64,000 nucleotides of DNA, from positions 207,803-271,802 of the forward strand of contig CAWIAN010000009.1 of the NCBI GenBank assembly GCA_963834135.1. Direction: 5' to 3'. Of the stretch, positions 52,358 through 60,806 are shown in pieces. Positions within the stretch are counted from its first letter, which is position 1. Each line of letters starts with the position of its first letter. The stretch comes from Bog-257 sp963834135 (GTDB lineage: Bacteria > Acidobacteriota > Terriglobia > Terriglobales > Acidobacteriaceae). Below the pieces are notes generated by a model. It was not told the origin of the DNA and ran no database searches. It saw only the letters and a program-made list of their open reading frames with translations. The position numbers and the translations under genes are program-made.

Positions 52358-53197
52358 ATGGCAGCTCATATCAGCACCACACAAACATCTCGGATGCGAA
52401 CCATGGTGATTCCACGTGAGCATGGCGCCTGGGGCATGCTCCTGGTCCCGCTGGCAACGGGCGCGATCGCAGCAGCGCGCAGCGGCGTGAATGGCAGCGC
52501 GCTCACCCTGTTTGTGGCTGCTGCCTTGTCGCTCTTCTGGTTGCGGACTCCGGTGGAAAGTTGGCTGGGCACCTCGCCTATCAAGGCGCACAATGCACAC
52601 GAGCGCACCGTGGTCCTCCGGACGATTCTTGGGATTGGGGCTTTGGCTCTGCTCAGCGTTGCGGCCCTGCTATGGTCTGGCAATCGCGGGCTGATCGTGA
52701 TTGGCGCAATTGCGGTGTTGGCGTTTGCCGCGCAGGCAGGCGTGAAGAAGCTTGGCCGCAAGGGCAGGATGCCGGCGCAGATCATCGGCGCGATCGGTCT
52801 GACCTCAACCGCCGCGGGAGCTTACTACGTTGCTACTGGACGTCTCGACCGAATTGCTGTCGCGTTGTGGGTCGGCAACTGGCTGTTCGCCGCCGATCAG
52901 ATTCACTTTGTGCAGCTGCGCATTCACTCGAGTCGCGCCTCCAGCTTCGAAGAAAAAGTACAGCAGGGACTTCCCTTCCTGTTGTCGCAGATTGCATTGA
53001 TCGCCGTGGTGCTCGGCGCCTGCCGCTTCAGCTTCTTCCCCGGTGCCGCTGCTGTGGCTTTCCTGCCGGTCTTACTGCGTGGGACGTTGTGGTTCGTTCG
53101 CAAGCGGCAACCTCTGGACGTGCATAAGCTTGGTTTCACCGAGTTGGGGCAGTCGCTGCTGTTCGGCGTGCTTCTTTGCACCGCGTTTCTCATTTAG
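52358..53197 (+). CDS. YwiC-like membrane protein
   Basis: A 279-residue protein with about eight hydrophobic helices. The N-terminal IPREHGAWGMLLVPLATG is the signature of the YwiC-like family. In Bacillus subtilis ywiC lies next to fnr and the nitrate reductase genes, although its role is not known. It follows the AhbD-like gene by 46 bases on the same strand and a Crp/Fnr gene lies downstream, which fits an anaerobic-respiration context. A UbiA-like prenyltransferase relation is possible but not shown by clear DxxxD motifs. Confidence 0.82.
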   Translation: MAAHISTTQTSRMRTMVIPREHGAWGMLLVPLATGAIAAARSGVNGSALTLFVAAALSLFWLRTPVESWLGTSPIKAHNAHERTVVLRTILGIGALALLSVAALLWSGNRGLIVIGAIAVLAFAAQAGVKKLGRKGRMPAQIIGAIGLTSTAAGAYYVATGRLDRIAVALWVGNWLFAADQIHFVQLRIHSSRASSFEEKVQQGLPFLLSQIALIAVVLGACRFSFFPGAAAVAFLPVLLRGTLWFVRKRQPLDVHKLGFTELGQSLLFGVLLCTAFLI

Positions 53198-53250
53198 AAG
53201 CTGTCATCCCTTCGGGATTCGGTCGCGGATCGTACGGACCGCGATGCGCC

Positions 53251-53268
53251 GGAACAGCCGTCTGTTCC
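53251..53268. other. perfect palindrome in the spacer before the third Crp/Fnr gene
   Basis: GGAACAG-CCGT-CTGTTCC. A second, smaller palindrome, GTCGAA-TG-TTCGAC, lies about 130 bases further on. The spacer 53198-53505 contains no gene I can support, although the regulator frame stays open through it. Confidence 0.4.
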
Positions 53269-53505
53269 AGATGCACACGTCAAATTGCAAGTCGTGGAGA
53301 GTACGAACCATCTCGCGCCGGAACGGCCGGGTGTTTCGGCTGCCCACGAACCGCTCAGGTTGGCAGGTGCCCTTCCCGGCGGAATGGTCGAATGTTCGAC
53401 GCCGACGCAAACTCCACAGGTGACGACCGCGACGTTGTGGTGCCGAGCCGCCTTGGCGACGTGGCAAGCGCCCGCGTGATTTCGCTGGTGATACGATTAC
53501 CTGCG

Positions 53506-54213
53506 ATGGCCATCTCCCCCAGCGCCTCGGCCGCGGCAATCCTCAAGAAAGTATCTGTGTTCTCCGGGCTCACCGAGCCGGAGTTCGCCTTCCTCACGAC
53601 CCACGTCGTACAGCGTAGGTTCGGAGCTGGCGAGCTGATCTTCGGCGAGGCCGAGCCGTGCGCCGGACTCTATGTAGTCGAGTCGGGCAATGTGCGCATC
53701 TTCAAGAGCTCGGCCGGAGGGCGCGAGCAGGTGTTGTCGATCGACGGCCCCGGAAGCTCCATTGCGGAACTGCCGGTCTTCGATGGGGGAAACTATCCTG
53801 CGTCGGCCCAGGCCGTGGACGACTGCACGCTGCTGTTCTTCAGCAAGAAAGATTTCCAATCGCTCTGTCTGCAGCATCCCGATGTGGCGCTCAAAGTCTT
53901 GCGCGTAGTGGGCGCGCGCCTGCGCCGCCTGGTAGGCATCATCGAAGAGCTATCGTTCACGACGGTTCGCCAGCGGCTGGTGGCAATGCTGGTTCGGCTG
54001 GCTAAGTCTGCTGGACAAAAAGAAAGCGGCGGCATCATGATTACTCTGCCCGCTAACAACAACGAGTTGGCGGCGCAAATTGGCACAGTCCGCGAATTGG
54101 TTTCGCGAAACCTGAGCCGCCTGCAATCGGAAAACTTCATCCAAATGGATGGCCGCACGATTACCATCGTCGACCTGCCGAAGCTGGAAGGCGAATTAGA
54201 AACTGCGCAGTAG
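53506..54213 (+). CDS. Crp/Fnr-family transcriptional regulator
   Basis: A 235-residue regulator. Residues ~10-125 are a cyclic-nucleotide-binding-type domain (VFSGLTEPEFAFL, GELIFGEAEPCAGLYVVESG), then a dimer helix and an HTH with NNELAAQIGTVRELVSRNLS. The recognition helix RELVSR again has Arg-Glu-x-x-x-Arg. There is no N-terminal Cys cluster, so it senses something other than the FNR-like protein at 44954. The cAMP-contact Arg-Ser is replaced (NYPASAQ). The start at 53506 excludes a long Arg-rich upstream extension that looks non-coding. A PEBP-like gene follows 11 bases later. Confidence 0.88.
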   Translation: MAISPSASAAAILKKVSVFSGLTEPEFAFLTTHVVQRRFGAGELIFGEAEPCAGLYVVESGNVRIFKSSAGGREQVLSIDGPGSSIAELPVFDGGNYPASAQAVDDCTLLFFSKKDFQSLCLQHPDVALKVLRVVGARLRRLVGIIEELSFTTVRQRLVAMLVRLAKSAGQKESGGIMITLPANNNELAAQIGTVRELVSRNLSRLQSENFIQMDGRTITIVDLPKLEGELETAQ

Positions 54214-54224
54214 AAAGGGCTGCT

Positions 54225-54782
54225 ATGCGGGCCTGGCCGAAACTCGCATCCCTGCTGATCTTTACTTCCCTGCTGACCGTGGCGCAGCAATCCGGCTCGT
54301 CGGCAAAAGGAGGCGCTGTCATGGCCTTCGTTTTAACCTCATCGGCGTTCGCCTCCGGCGCAGAGATTCCGCTTCGCCACAGCTGCAAAGGCGAAGATCT
54401 GTCTCCAGCGCTGCACTGGAGCGGCGCGCCCGCAAAGACTGTTGCCTTCGCCGTGATCATGGACGATCCCGATGCTCCCGCGGGAGTGTGGGTGCATTGG
54501 GTGTTGTGGAATGTGCCGCGATCAGCAACGTCTCTGCAAGAGGCAGTAGCGAAGAACGACACTTTGGACGATGGCTCGCAACAAGGGCGCAACAGCTTCG
54601 GCAAGATTGGCTATAACGGACCGTGTCCTCCACAAGGCCAGACGCACCGCTACTTTTTTCGACTGTATGCGCTCGACGTGAAGCTGAATCTTTCGGCTGA
54701 CGCAGACCGCGCGCAACTCGACACTGCGATGAAAGGCCACGTGCTGGCGCAGACCGAATACATGGGAACCTTCCACAAATAA
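54225..54782 (+). CDS. YbhB/YbcL (PEBP, Raf kinase inhibitor-like) protein, exported
   Basis: A 185-residue protein with an N-terminal hydrophobic segment (LASLLIFTSLLTVAQQ) suggesting export. The PEBP fold is seen in FVLTSSAFASGAEIPLRHSC, AVIMDDPDAPAGVWVHWVLW (ligand-binding DPDAP...HW) and YNGPCPPQGQTHRYFFRLYA. Bacterial members bind anionic small molecules or phospholipids, and the physiological role is mostly unknown. It may share a transcript with the Crp/Fnr gene 11 bases upstream. Confidence 0.92.
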   Translation: MRAWPKLASLLIFTSLLTVAQQSGSSAKGGAVMAFVLTSSAFASGAEIPLRHSCKGEDLSPALHWSGAPAKTVAFAVIMDDPDAPAGVWVHWVLWNVPRSATSLQEAVAKNDTLDDGSQQGRNSFGKIGYNGPCPPQGQTHRYFFRLYALDVKLNLSADADRAQLDTAMKGHVLAQTEYMGTFHK

Positions 54783-54872
54783 GTTCTTCGTTCCGCCCAA
54801 GTTCAAATTCTGGGTAGTGCAGGTCTCCCGCAGCGCGGGCTGCGAATAGAATTGCTACTTCGGATCCCCTTG

Positions 54873-55832
54873 ATGCCCGCAAACTGGATTTTCTGGCTGG
54901 TCTTCAACCTGTTCGTGCTGGCCATGCTGGCGCTCGACCTGGGCGTCTTCCATCGCAAGACCCACGTCATCGGGTTTCGCGAGGCCATCGCCTGGACATC
55001 GCTGTGGATCGGATTGGCCGCGTCCTTCGCCGTGCTGATCTACTTCTTCGGGCATCACCTGGTGCCGCATCCCGCGCGGCCGAATTCGCAGCTCACGCTG
55101 GAGTTTGTCACCGGCTACATCATCGAGCAGTCGCTGAGCGTCGATAACCTTTTCGTCTTCCTACTGATCTTCCGCTACTTCAGCGTGCCGCAAGAGCATC
55201 AGCGGCAGGTGCTGAGCTGGGGCGTGGTGGGCGCACTGGTCATGCGCGCGGTCTTCATCGTCGCCGGCGTCGAACTTCTGGATCGCTTTCACTGGATCAT
55301 CTACATCTTCGGCGCGATCCTGGTATATAGCGGCATAAACCTGATGCGGCAACATGGCGCCGACATTCATCCTGAGAAGAACCCGCTGCTGCGAGTGTTT
55401 CGCAAATTTTTCCGCGTGACCGACGACTATAGCGGCGGCTCGTTCTTCGTGACCCGCGGCGGCCTGTGGTTCGCCACGCCGCTGATGCTGGTGCTGATCG
55501 TGGTGGAAACTACCGACGTGCTCTTCGCGGTCGATTCGATTCCGGCGGTGCTCGCGGTCACGCGCGAACCGTTCATCGTCTACACCTCGAATGTCTTCGC
55601 AATCCTCGGATTGCGCTCGCTGTTCTTCGCCTTGTCGGGAATGCTTGACCGCTTCCACCTGCTGCACTTTGGGTTGTCGGTAATTCTGATCCTCATCGGC
55701 TGCAAGATGCTGGTATCGAATCTCATTGATCTGCCGACCTACGTCGCGCTGGCGACGGTGGCTGGGGTGCTGGCGGTTTCGGTCGCGTTGTCGCTGATAT
55801 TTCCCAAGAAGGCTTCCGTTTCGGCGTCCTGA
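54873..55832 (+). CDS. TerC-family membrane protein (Alx-like)
   Basis: A 319-residue protein with about nine helices. Family features: ALDLGVFHRKTHVIGFREA near the N-terminus, EQSLSVDNLFVFLLIFRYF with conserved acidic residues in a helix, and VETTDVLFAVDSIPAVLAVT, the second acidic half-motif. Alx, a member of this family, exports manganese in E. coli. The Met at 54873 is preferred over 54852. No manganese-riboswitch-like leader is visible in the 90-base spacer. Confidence 0.92.
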   Translation: MPANWIFWLVFNLFVLAMLALDLGVFHRKTHVIGFREAIAWTSLWIGLAASFAVLIYFFGHHLVPHPARPNSQLTLEFVTGYIIEQSLSVDNLFVFLLIFRYFSVPQEHQRQVLSWGVVGALVMRAVFIVAGVELLDRFHWIIYIFGAILVYSGINLMRQHGADIHPEKNPLLRVFRKFFRVTDDYSGGSFFVTRGGLWFATPLMLVLIVVETTDVLFAVDSIPAVLAVTREPFIVYTSNVFAILGLRSLFFALSGMLDRFHLLHFGLSVILILIGCKMLVSNLIDLPTYVALATVAGVLAVSVALSLIFPKKASVSAS

Positions 55833-56049
55833 TCGCCGGAATAATAGCAATACTCGCTTCGAGTGTAAAATTTATATGTCAAGAGGCAAAACACAACAGT
55901 AATCTCGTAACTCTATGTCGGCATGATAAATATAAATCTGATAATTTGTGCCATTTGACCCACTAAATGTGCTATAGTGGTATTAGAGTTGAAGTTGAGC
56001 CCTGCCAATCTGGCAGGGTTTTGTGTTTCTGGAGTAAAACAGGCGGGGC
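55833..56049. other. AT-rich spacer with terminator and promoter-like sequence
   Basis: This 217-base spacer is clearly more AT-rich than its surroundings (TATATGTCAAG, GATAAATATAAAT). It contains TTGACC followed by TATAGTGGTATTAG, an inverted repeat CCACTA...TAGTGG, and a terminator at 56000-56022. Together they could delimit a very short transcript, but no small RNA family is recognised. Confidence 0.4.
56000..56022 (+). terminator. intrinsic terminator
   Basis: CCCTGCC-AATCT-GGCAGGG followed by TTTTGTG. Perfect seven-base-pair stem. It may end the terC transcript 170 bases upstream or a short RNA starting within the AT-rich spacer. Confidence 0.75.
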
Positions 56050-57624
56050 CTATTGGAAGCTGATCTTGTCGCCGCTTACGACGGAATGCTTCTGGTACTT
56101 GGCATCGTTTCTGAGGGGATGATCGAGACGGTAGTGAGCTCCACGGCTCTCTTCGCGCGCCAGCGCCGAGCGCGCGATCAGCAGCCCGGCCTCGAGAATA
56201 TTGGCGGCCTCGTGGGCTCGACGATCGCCTGACGTCGGCAGTTGCGATTTAAGCGCACGCAGCGCGAGAACGACCTGCTGCAACGCTTTTCCGTCGCGGA
56301 CCACGCCGGCGTTCTGCCACATCAAATCTTGAATTTTCCGGATGAGCTTCTCGGTCTCAGCCGACTGGCCGTTGGTGCTCGTTTCGACAAGCTTGGCAGG
56401 ACTGCTGGCGTGCTTGCTCTTGCCGCCGGCGTGCTTGCGCATGTCGTCGGCAGCGCGGGCTCCGTAAACCAAACCCTCGAGCAGCGAGTTGCTGGCCAGG
56501 CGGTTGGCGCCGTGCACGCCGGTGCAGGCAACTTCGCCGGCTGCATACAGACCGGGCAGCGAAGTGCGTCCCCACAGATCGGTGCGAACACCGCCCATTG
56601 AGTAATGCGCTGCCGGGCGAATGGGCACCAACTCAGCCGCGATGTCGATGTTGTAGCGCATGCAGGTGGCGTAGATGGTCGGGAAACGCTTGCGCACGCG
56701 GTCGGCATCGAGATGCGTAAGGTCGAGGTAAACGGCAGCGTCGGGCCGCTTCGCCACTTCGAGCTCATGCGTAATGGCGCGTGCCACAACGTCGCGCGGA
56801 GCGAGCTCGGCCAGCTCGTGATACTTCGGCATAAAGCGCTTCAACTCAAGGTTGCGCAGGTAGGCACCTTCACCACGCAGCGCTTCGGAAAGGAGGAAAC
56901 GCGGAGCACCCTTCAGGAACAATGCCGTCGGATGAAATTGCACGAACTCCATGTCGCTGATCTCGGCTCCGGCGCGAAACGCCATCGCCACGCCGTCGCC
57001 GGTTGCAACCTCGGGATTCGTGGTGTTGCTGTAAACGTGGCCCAGGCCGCCAGTGGCCAGTAGAACGGAACTTGCACGGACTTCGGACAGTTGACCGGAT
57101 TGATCGAGAACGCGCACGCCGGTAACGCGCCCGTCTTCGACGAGCAGGTCGGTGGTGAATTCAAATTCGCGGAAGTCGATGGGCTTGAGCGCCGCGGCTT
57201 TGAGGTACAGAGCACGCCCAATCTCGCGGCCGGTGGAGTCACCATGAGCATGCAAGACGCGGTTGCGGCTGTGCGCACCCTCGCGCGCGAAGACGATCTT
57301 GCTGCCGGCTCGATCGAACTCGGTGCCCCACTCGATGAGCTCCTCGATGCGCGGAGGGCCTTCTTCGACGAGCACGCGCGCGGCTGCTTCGTTGACCAGG
57401 CCGTCGCCGGCCTTCAATGTGTCTTCGAGGTGGAGCGAAACTTCATCGTCATCGCTGAGCGCGGCGGCGATTCCGCCCTGCGCATATTGCGTATTGGATT
57501 CCGTGACTTCGCGCTTGGCGAGACAGAGCACGCGGCCGGCGGAGGCCAACTCCACCGATGCGCGCAGACCTGCAATACCCGCGCCCACAACGATGAAATC
57601 GGTTTCGGCTGGAAGAGGGTTCAT
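56050..57624 (-). CDS. nadB: L-aspartate oxidase
   Basis: A 524-residue flavoprotein, first enzyme of de novo NAD synthesis, oxidising L-aspartate to iminoaspartate. The FAD-binding IVVGAGIAGLRASVELA opens the protein. RVLHAHGDSTGREIGRAL, AAHYSMGGVRTDLWG and CTGVHGANRLASNSLLEGLV are typical of NadB within the succinate dehydrogenase flavoprotein family. The C-terminal helical domain is complete. nadA and nadC are not in the window. Confidence 0.94.
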   Translation of the reverse strand: MNPLPAETDFIVVGAGIAGLRASVELASAGRVLCLAKREVTESNTQYAQGGIAAALSDDDEVSLHLEDTLKAGDGLVNEAAARVLVEEGPPRIEELIEWGTEFDRAGSKIVFAREGAHSRNRVLHAHGDSTGREIGRALYLKAAALKPIDFREFEFTTDLLVEDGRVTGVRVLDQSGQLSEVRASSVLLATGGLGHVYSNTTNPEVATGDGVAMAFRAGAEISDMEFVQFHPTALFLKGAPRFLLSEALRGEGAYLRNLELKRFMPKYHELAELAPRDVVARAITHELEVAKRPDAAVYLDLTHLDADRVRKRFPTIYATCMRYNIDIAAELVPIRPAAHYSMGGVRTDLWGRTSLPGLYAAGEVACTGVHGANRLASNSLLEGLVYGARAADDMRKHAGGKSKHASSPAKLVETSTNGQSAETEKLIRKIQDLMWQNAGVVRDGKALQQVVLALRALKSQLPTSGDRRAHEAANILEAGLLIARSALAREESRGAHYRLDHPLRNDAKYQKHSVVSGDKISFQ

Positions 57625-57745
57625 CGGTTGAATTTATGGTAGCACGCAGTGGGAGCGGAGAAAGGAGACATATCATCGGGCAAAATGCAAAACGGGAATG
57701 AGCTAGATCGCTGCTGGCCACCGCACCTTCCATTACACTAGAAAC

Positions 57746-58846
57746 TTGATTCGCATCCCTGTTCAAACTCCGTCGCGATCTTATGACGTGCTGGTGGAGC
57801 GCGGCCTGCTTCGCTCTGCAGCGACGGCGCTGCGCGACATCGTCCCGCATGACGCGCGCGTATTCGTCCTGACGTCGCCAACGATTCGCAGATGCTGGGC
57901 CAAGCCGCTGAAGAAAAGCTTCCGCAAATCCAAACGGGATGTCGAGTTTCTCGTCATGCCTGACGGCGAGCGGGCGAAGACGTTGGCAAACCTGGAAAAG
58001 CTTGCCGAGCAGATGGTGCGGACGGGCGCCGATCGGCAATCGGTTCTGCTCGCACTGGGCGGAGGAGTGGTCGGCGATGTCGGCGCTTTTCTCGCATCGA
58101 TCTTCATGCGCGGAGTTCCGGTGGTGCAGATCCCGACGACTCTGCTGGCGCAAGTGGATTCGGCGATCGGCGGCAAGACCGGCGTCAACTTGAAAGCCGG
58201 CAAGAACCTCATCGGCACGTTTCATCAGCCGCTGGCCGTGCTGGTCGATCCTGATGTTCTGGAGACGCTGCCGGAGCGCGAGTATCGCTCAGGATTGTTC
58301 GAGGCGATGAAGTATGGCGTGATTCGCAATCCGGCGATCTTCGATCTGATGGAGCAGCATCGCGATAAACTGCTGAAGCGTGATGGCGAACTGCTGGAGA
58401 CGCTGATCGCGGAATGCATTCGCGTCAAGGCCGACGTGGTGAGTGCGGACGAACGGGAGGGCGGCGAGCGTCGGATTTTGAACTTCGGCCACACTGTGGG
58501 ACATGCGCTTGAGGCTGAGACCGGCTACAAGCGCCTGCTTCACGGCGAAGCCGTTGGCTGGGGCATGATCGCTGCGGCTGCAATTGGCGAACGCATGGAA
58601 TTGACCGGCAAACAAACTGCGCGGCGCATTGTCGATCTTGTTCAGGCGTACGGCCCGCTTCCGAAGATCAATGTCAATGCGCGCCGCGTCTTCAAGCGTC
58701 TGCTCGTGGACAAGAAGACTGTTGGCGGAGTGCCGCACTTTATCCTGGCGACGGCGATCGGCAAGGTGAAAGTGGTGAACAGTGTTCCCGCGAAAACCGT
58801 GATCGAGGCCGTGAAAGTCCTCGGCCGCAAGGCGAAGACAAAGTGA
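57746..58846 (+). CDS. aroB: 3-dehydroquinate synthase
   Basis: A 366-residue second enzyme of the shikimate pathway, converting DAHP to dehydroquinate with NAD and a metal. Motifs: LALGGGVVGDVGAFLASIFMRG (NAD-binding), TTLLAQVDSAIGGKTGVNL, FEAMKYGVI, and metal-binding NFGHTVGHALE plus HGEAVGWGM. It starts at TTG (57746) with no clear ribosome-binding site. Its stop overlaps the start of the following methyltransferase gene by four bases (GTGA). The DAHP synthase gene lies separately at 21237-22331. Confidence 0.94.
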   Translation: MIRIPVQTPSRSYDVLVERGLLRSAATALRDIVPHDARVFVLTSPTIRRCWAKPLKKSFRKSKRDVEFLVMPDGERAKTLANLEKLAEQMVRTGADRQSVLLALGGGVVGDVGAFLASIFMRGVPVVQIPTTLLAQVDSAIGGKTGVNLKAGKNLIGTFHQPLAVLVDPDVLETLPEREYRSGLFEAMKYGVIRNPAIFDLMEQHRDKLLKRDGELLETLIAECIRVKADVVSADEREGGERRILNFGHTVGHALEAETGYKRLLHGEAVGWGMIAAAAIGERMELTGKQTARRIVDLVQAYGPLPKINVNARRVFKRLLVDKKTVGGVPHFILATAIGKVKVVNSVPAKTVIEAVKVLGRKAKTK

Positions 58847-59628
58847 CGATCGAGCACAAATCCGAAGCATCGCAGCAGCGCATTGTTGGGGCGGCCCCAG
58901 CAGGCGCGCGCGATGAGGCCGCGGCGTCGGACGCGGTGCGCGATATGTTCACTTCGATTGCGCCGCGCTACGATCTGCTGAATCACGTGCTCTCGATGAA
59001 TGTAGACCGCCTGTGGTGGAACCGTACGGCGCGCGTGTTTTCGGATATTCTGCGACGGCCGGATGCGCAGGTGCTCGACCTGTGCTGCGGTACCGGCGAC
59101 ATGACCTTCGCGCTCGCATCGCCGTATGAAGGGCGGCGAGCTGGTCGGCGCGGATTTCTCACACGCTATGCTGGTGCGTGCGGAAGAGAAGACGGGCAGC
59201 CGCAAGATTAAGTGGGTTGAAGCCGATGCGCTGAACCTGCCGTTTCGCGTCGGACCGATTTCAGCTGGTGACTTCTGCCTTCGGCTTTCGCAATCTCGCG
59301 AATTACGATCGAGGGCTGGCGGAGATTTATCGCGTGCTCGCGCCCGGAGGCGAGATCGGCATCCTCGACTTCGGCGAGCCGAAAGGGACTGATCGGCAAG
59401 GTCTATCGGCTGTACTTCAAACGCGTACTCCCCGCGATCGGCACCATGATCTCGGGCGTGAGCGGCCCATATGCGTATCTGCCGGCATCGGTACTGCGCT
59501 TCCCTTCTCCCGAGGAGATGCTGCAACGCATGCGCGATGCGGGCTACGTCGATGTGTCGTGGACGCCGTATACGTTTGGGATTGCGGGATTATATCGAGG
59601 GAAGAAGGGGATAGGGAGTAGGCGATAG
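58843..59628 (+). pseudogene. menG: menaquinone/ubiquinone methyltransferase (MenG/UbiE-like), three frameshifts
   Basis: Pieces in three different reading phases reconstruct one SAM-dependent UbiE/MenG methyltransferase of about 260 residues: FTSIAPRYDLLNHVLSM and VLDLCCGTGDMTFALAS, then GGELVGADFSHAMLVRAEEK, then VTSAFGFRNLANYDRGLAEI and GGEIGILDFGEPKG, then LIGKVYRLYFKRVLPAIG and SGPYAYLPASV. The shifts lie near 59129-59131, 59247-59249 and 59385-59387. Each is repaired by removing one G. All catalytic motifs survive, so sequence error or very recent damage is likely. The intact enzyme would complete menaquinone, the electron donor for the NapC-type cytochrome in this window. It starts with GTG overlapping aroB. 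Confidence 0.8.
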
Positions 59629-59751
59629 AGATTACTGTTAGGGGATCGTTTCACGGCAGCGAAGAGCAAATCCCTCGAGGCTCGAAGCTCACTTTTTCTT
59701 AATGGCAGTCGATCACGCTCGGGGCACTTTCTATCCACCACCCACTATCCC

Positions 59752-60804
59752 CTAACCACTGCTTTTAAAACTGTCCTTCAGCGCGTCCTCCACCGTGTAC
59801 TGGATCACGCGGGAATAGTCTGCTCCGAGGAATTGCTGCAGGCGAGCGGTGTCCATAGTGTAGGAGCCGATGAGATATGGCAGTGCGTCGGGCGGGATCG
59901 ATGAAATCCCGAACCTCCACAAAAACTGTAATACCGAGCGAAACGCCGCCTTCGAGGGAGCGCGCTTGATGGTGGCCTGTGCGATCTCGGCGCAACGCTG
60001 AATGGTCAGCGAGTCGCCGCGGCCGGCGACGTTCAGAATAGTCATCATGGGATCGCTGTCGGGCCGGTACAGCAAGTAGGTCAGCAGCCGCGCCATGTCG
60101 TCGACGTGCAGAAACTGGAAGCGCTTCTCCAGGTACTTGGGATCGCGCGGCAGCATCAGGGGCAGACGCCTTCCCTGCTCGCGCATGCGTGCAGCGCGCT
60201 TGCTCTTGCCGGCAGGGGTGCCGCGCAGAGCCCCGACTATGTAGTTCTGCACGCTGGCGCCAGAGAAAATGTGCGGCCGCAAGATGTAGATGCGGCAGTC
60301 GCCCAGGCTCTCAGCGCGATAGCGCACGACTTCATCGCTTTCGCGTTTATGAATGGCGTAGGCAAGAGTATGCGCTTTCAAGGGCGCATCTTCTTTGACC
60401 GGACCGTTGGTCTCCGGACCATAGGCGGCGACGCTGCTGGGATAGATGAACTGCTTGATGTTGCCGCCGGTACGATTAACGACGCTTATGGCTTCCAGGA
60501 CGCGTGCAGTGCCGCTGACGTTGATCTGCCACATGCGCTCGACGTCGAGAATGCCCGTCTGTTGCGGATCGAGGACGAAGGCAAGATGCACGACTGATTG
60601 CACACCAGTCGTGCGCAGTAAATCGATGAGTTCGAGGCAGCTGGCTTCGCGGCCCAGGTCCATCTGCTCAAAGCGGACGAGGGAGGAAATTTGTGGTGGA
60701 CGCAGGTCGACGCCCACCACGCGGAAGTCGGTCAGAAAAGGAAGTAGCCTGGTTCCCAGATTTCCTGAAACGCCGGTGACCAGGATACTTCGATTTGCGG
60801 GCAT
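59752..60804 (-). CDS. NAD-dependent epimerase/dehydratase (extended SDR)
   Basis: A 350-residue protein. The Rossmann motif is LVTGVSGNLGTRLL at the N-terminus; the active site is YPSSVAAYGPETN with YAIHK as the YxxxK pair. The substrate-binding C-terminal half has LPLMLPRDPKYLEKRFQFLH and VDDMARLLTYLL. These enzymes act on NDP-sugars or related compounds. No sugar-pathway genes are adjacent. It follows the parvulin gene by two bases and is probably co-transcribed. Confidence 0.88.
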   Translation of the reverse strand: MPANRSILVTGVSGNLGTRLLPFLTDFRVVGVDLRPPQISSLVRFEQMDLGREASCLELIDLLRTTGVQSVVHLAFVLDPQQTGILDVERMWQINVSGTARVLEAISVVNRTGGNIKQFIYPSSVAAYGPETNGPVKEDAPLKAHTLAYAIHKRESDEVVRYRAESLGDCRIYILRPHIFSGASVQNYIVGALRGTPAGKSKRAARMREQGRRLPLMLPRDPKYLEKRFQFLHVDDMARLLTYLLYRPDSDPMMTILNVAGRGDSLTIQRCAEIAQATIKRAPSKAAFRSVLQFLWRFGISSIPPDALPYLIGSYTMDTARLQQFLGADYSRVIQYTVEDALKDSFKSSG

Positions 60805-60806
60805 GG

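Noticed and set aside
53488..53501. GTGA-TACGAT-TACC as another CRP-type site before the third regulator gene
   Set aside because: The right half-site has TACC instead of TCAC, and it sits immediately in front of the start codon. Not counted with the six good sites.
53176..53505. N-terminal extension of the third Crp/Fnr protein
   Set aside because: The open frame runs on upstream, but its Arg/Gly/Cys-rich translation is unlike any Crp family member and overlaps the end of the YwiC-like gene.
54783..54872. Possible manganese riboswitch before the TerC gene
   Set aside because: Only 90 bases are available and the conserved internal loops of the yybP-ykoY class are not seen.
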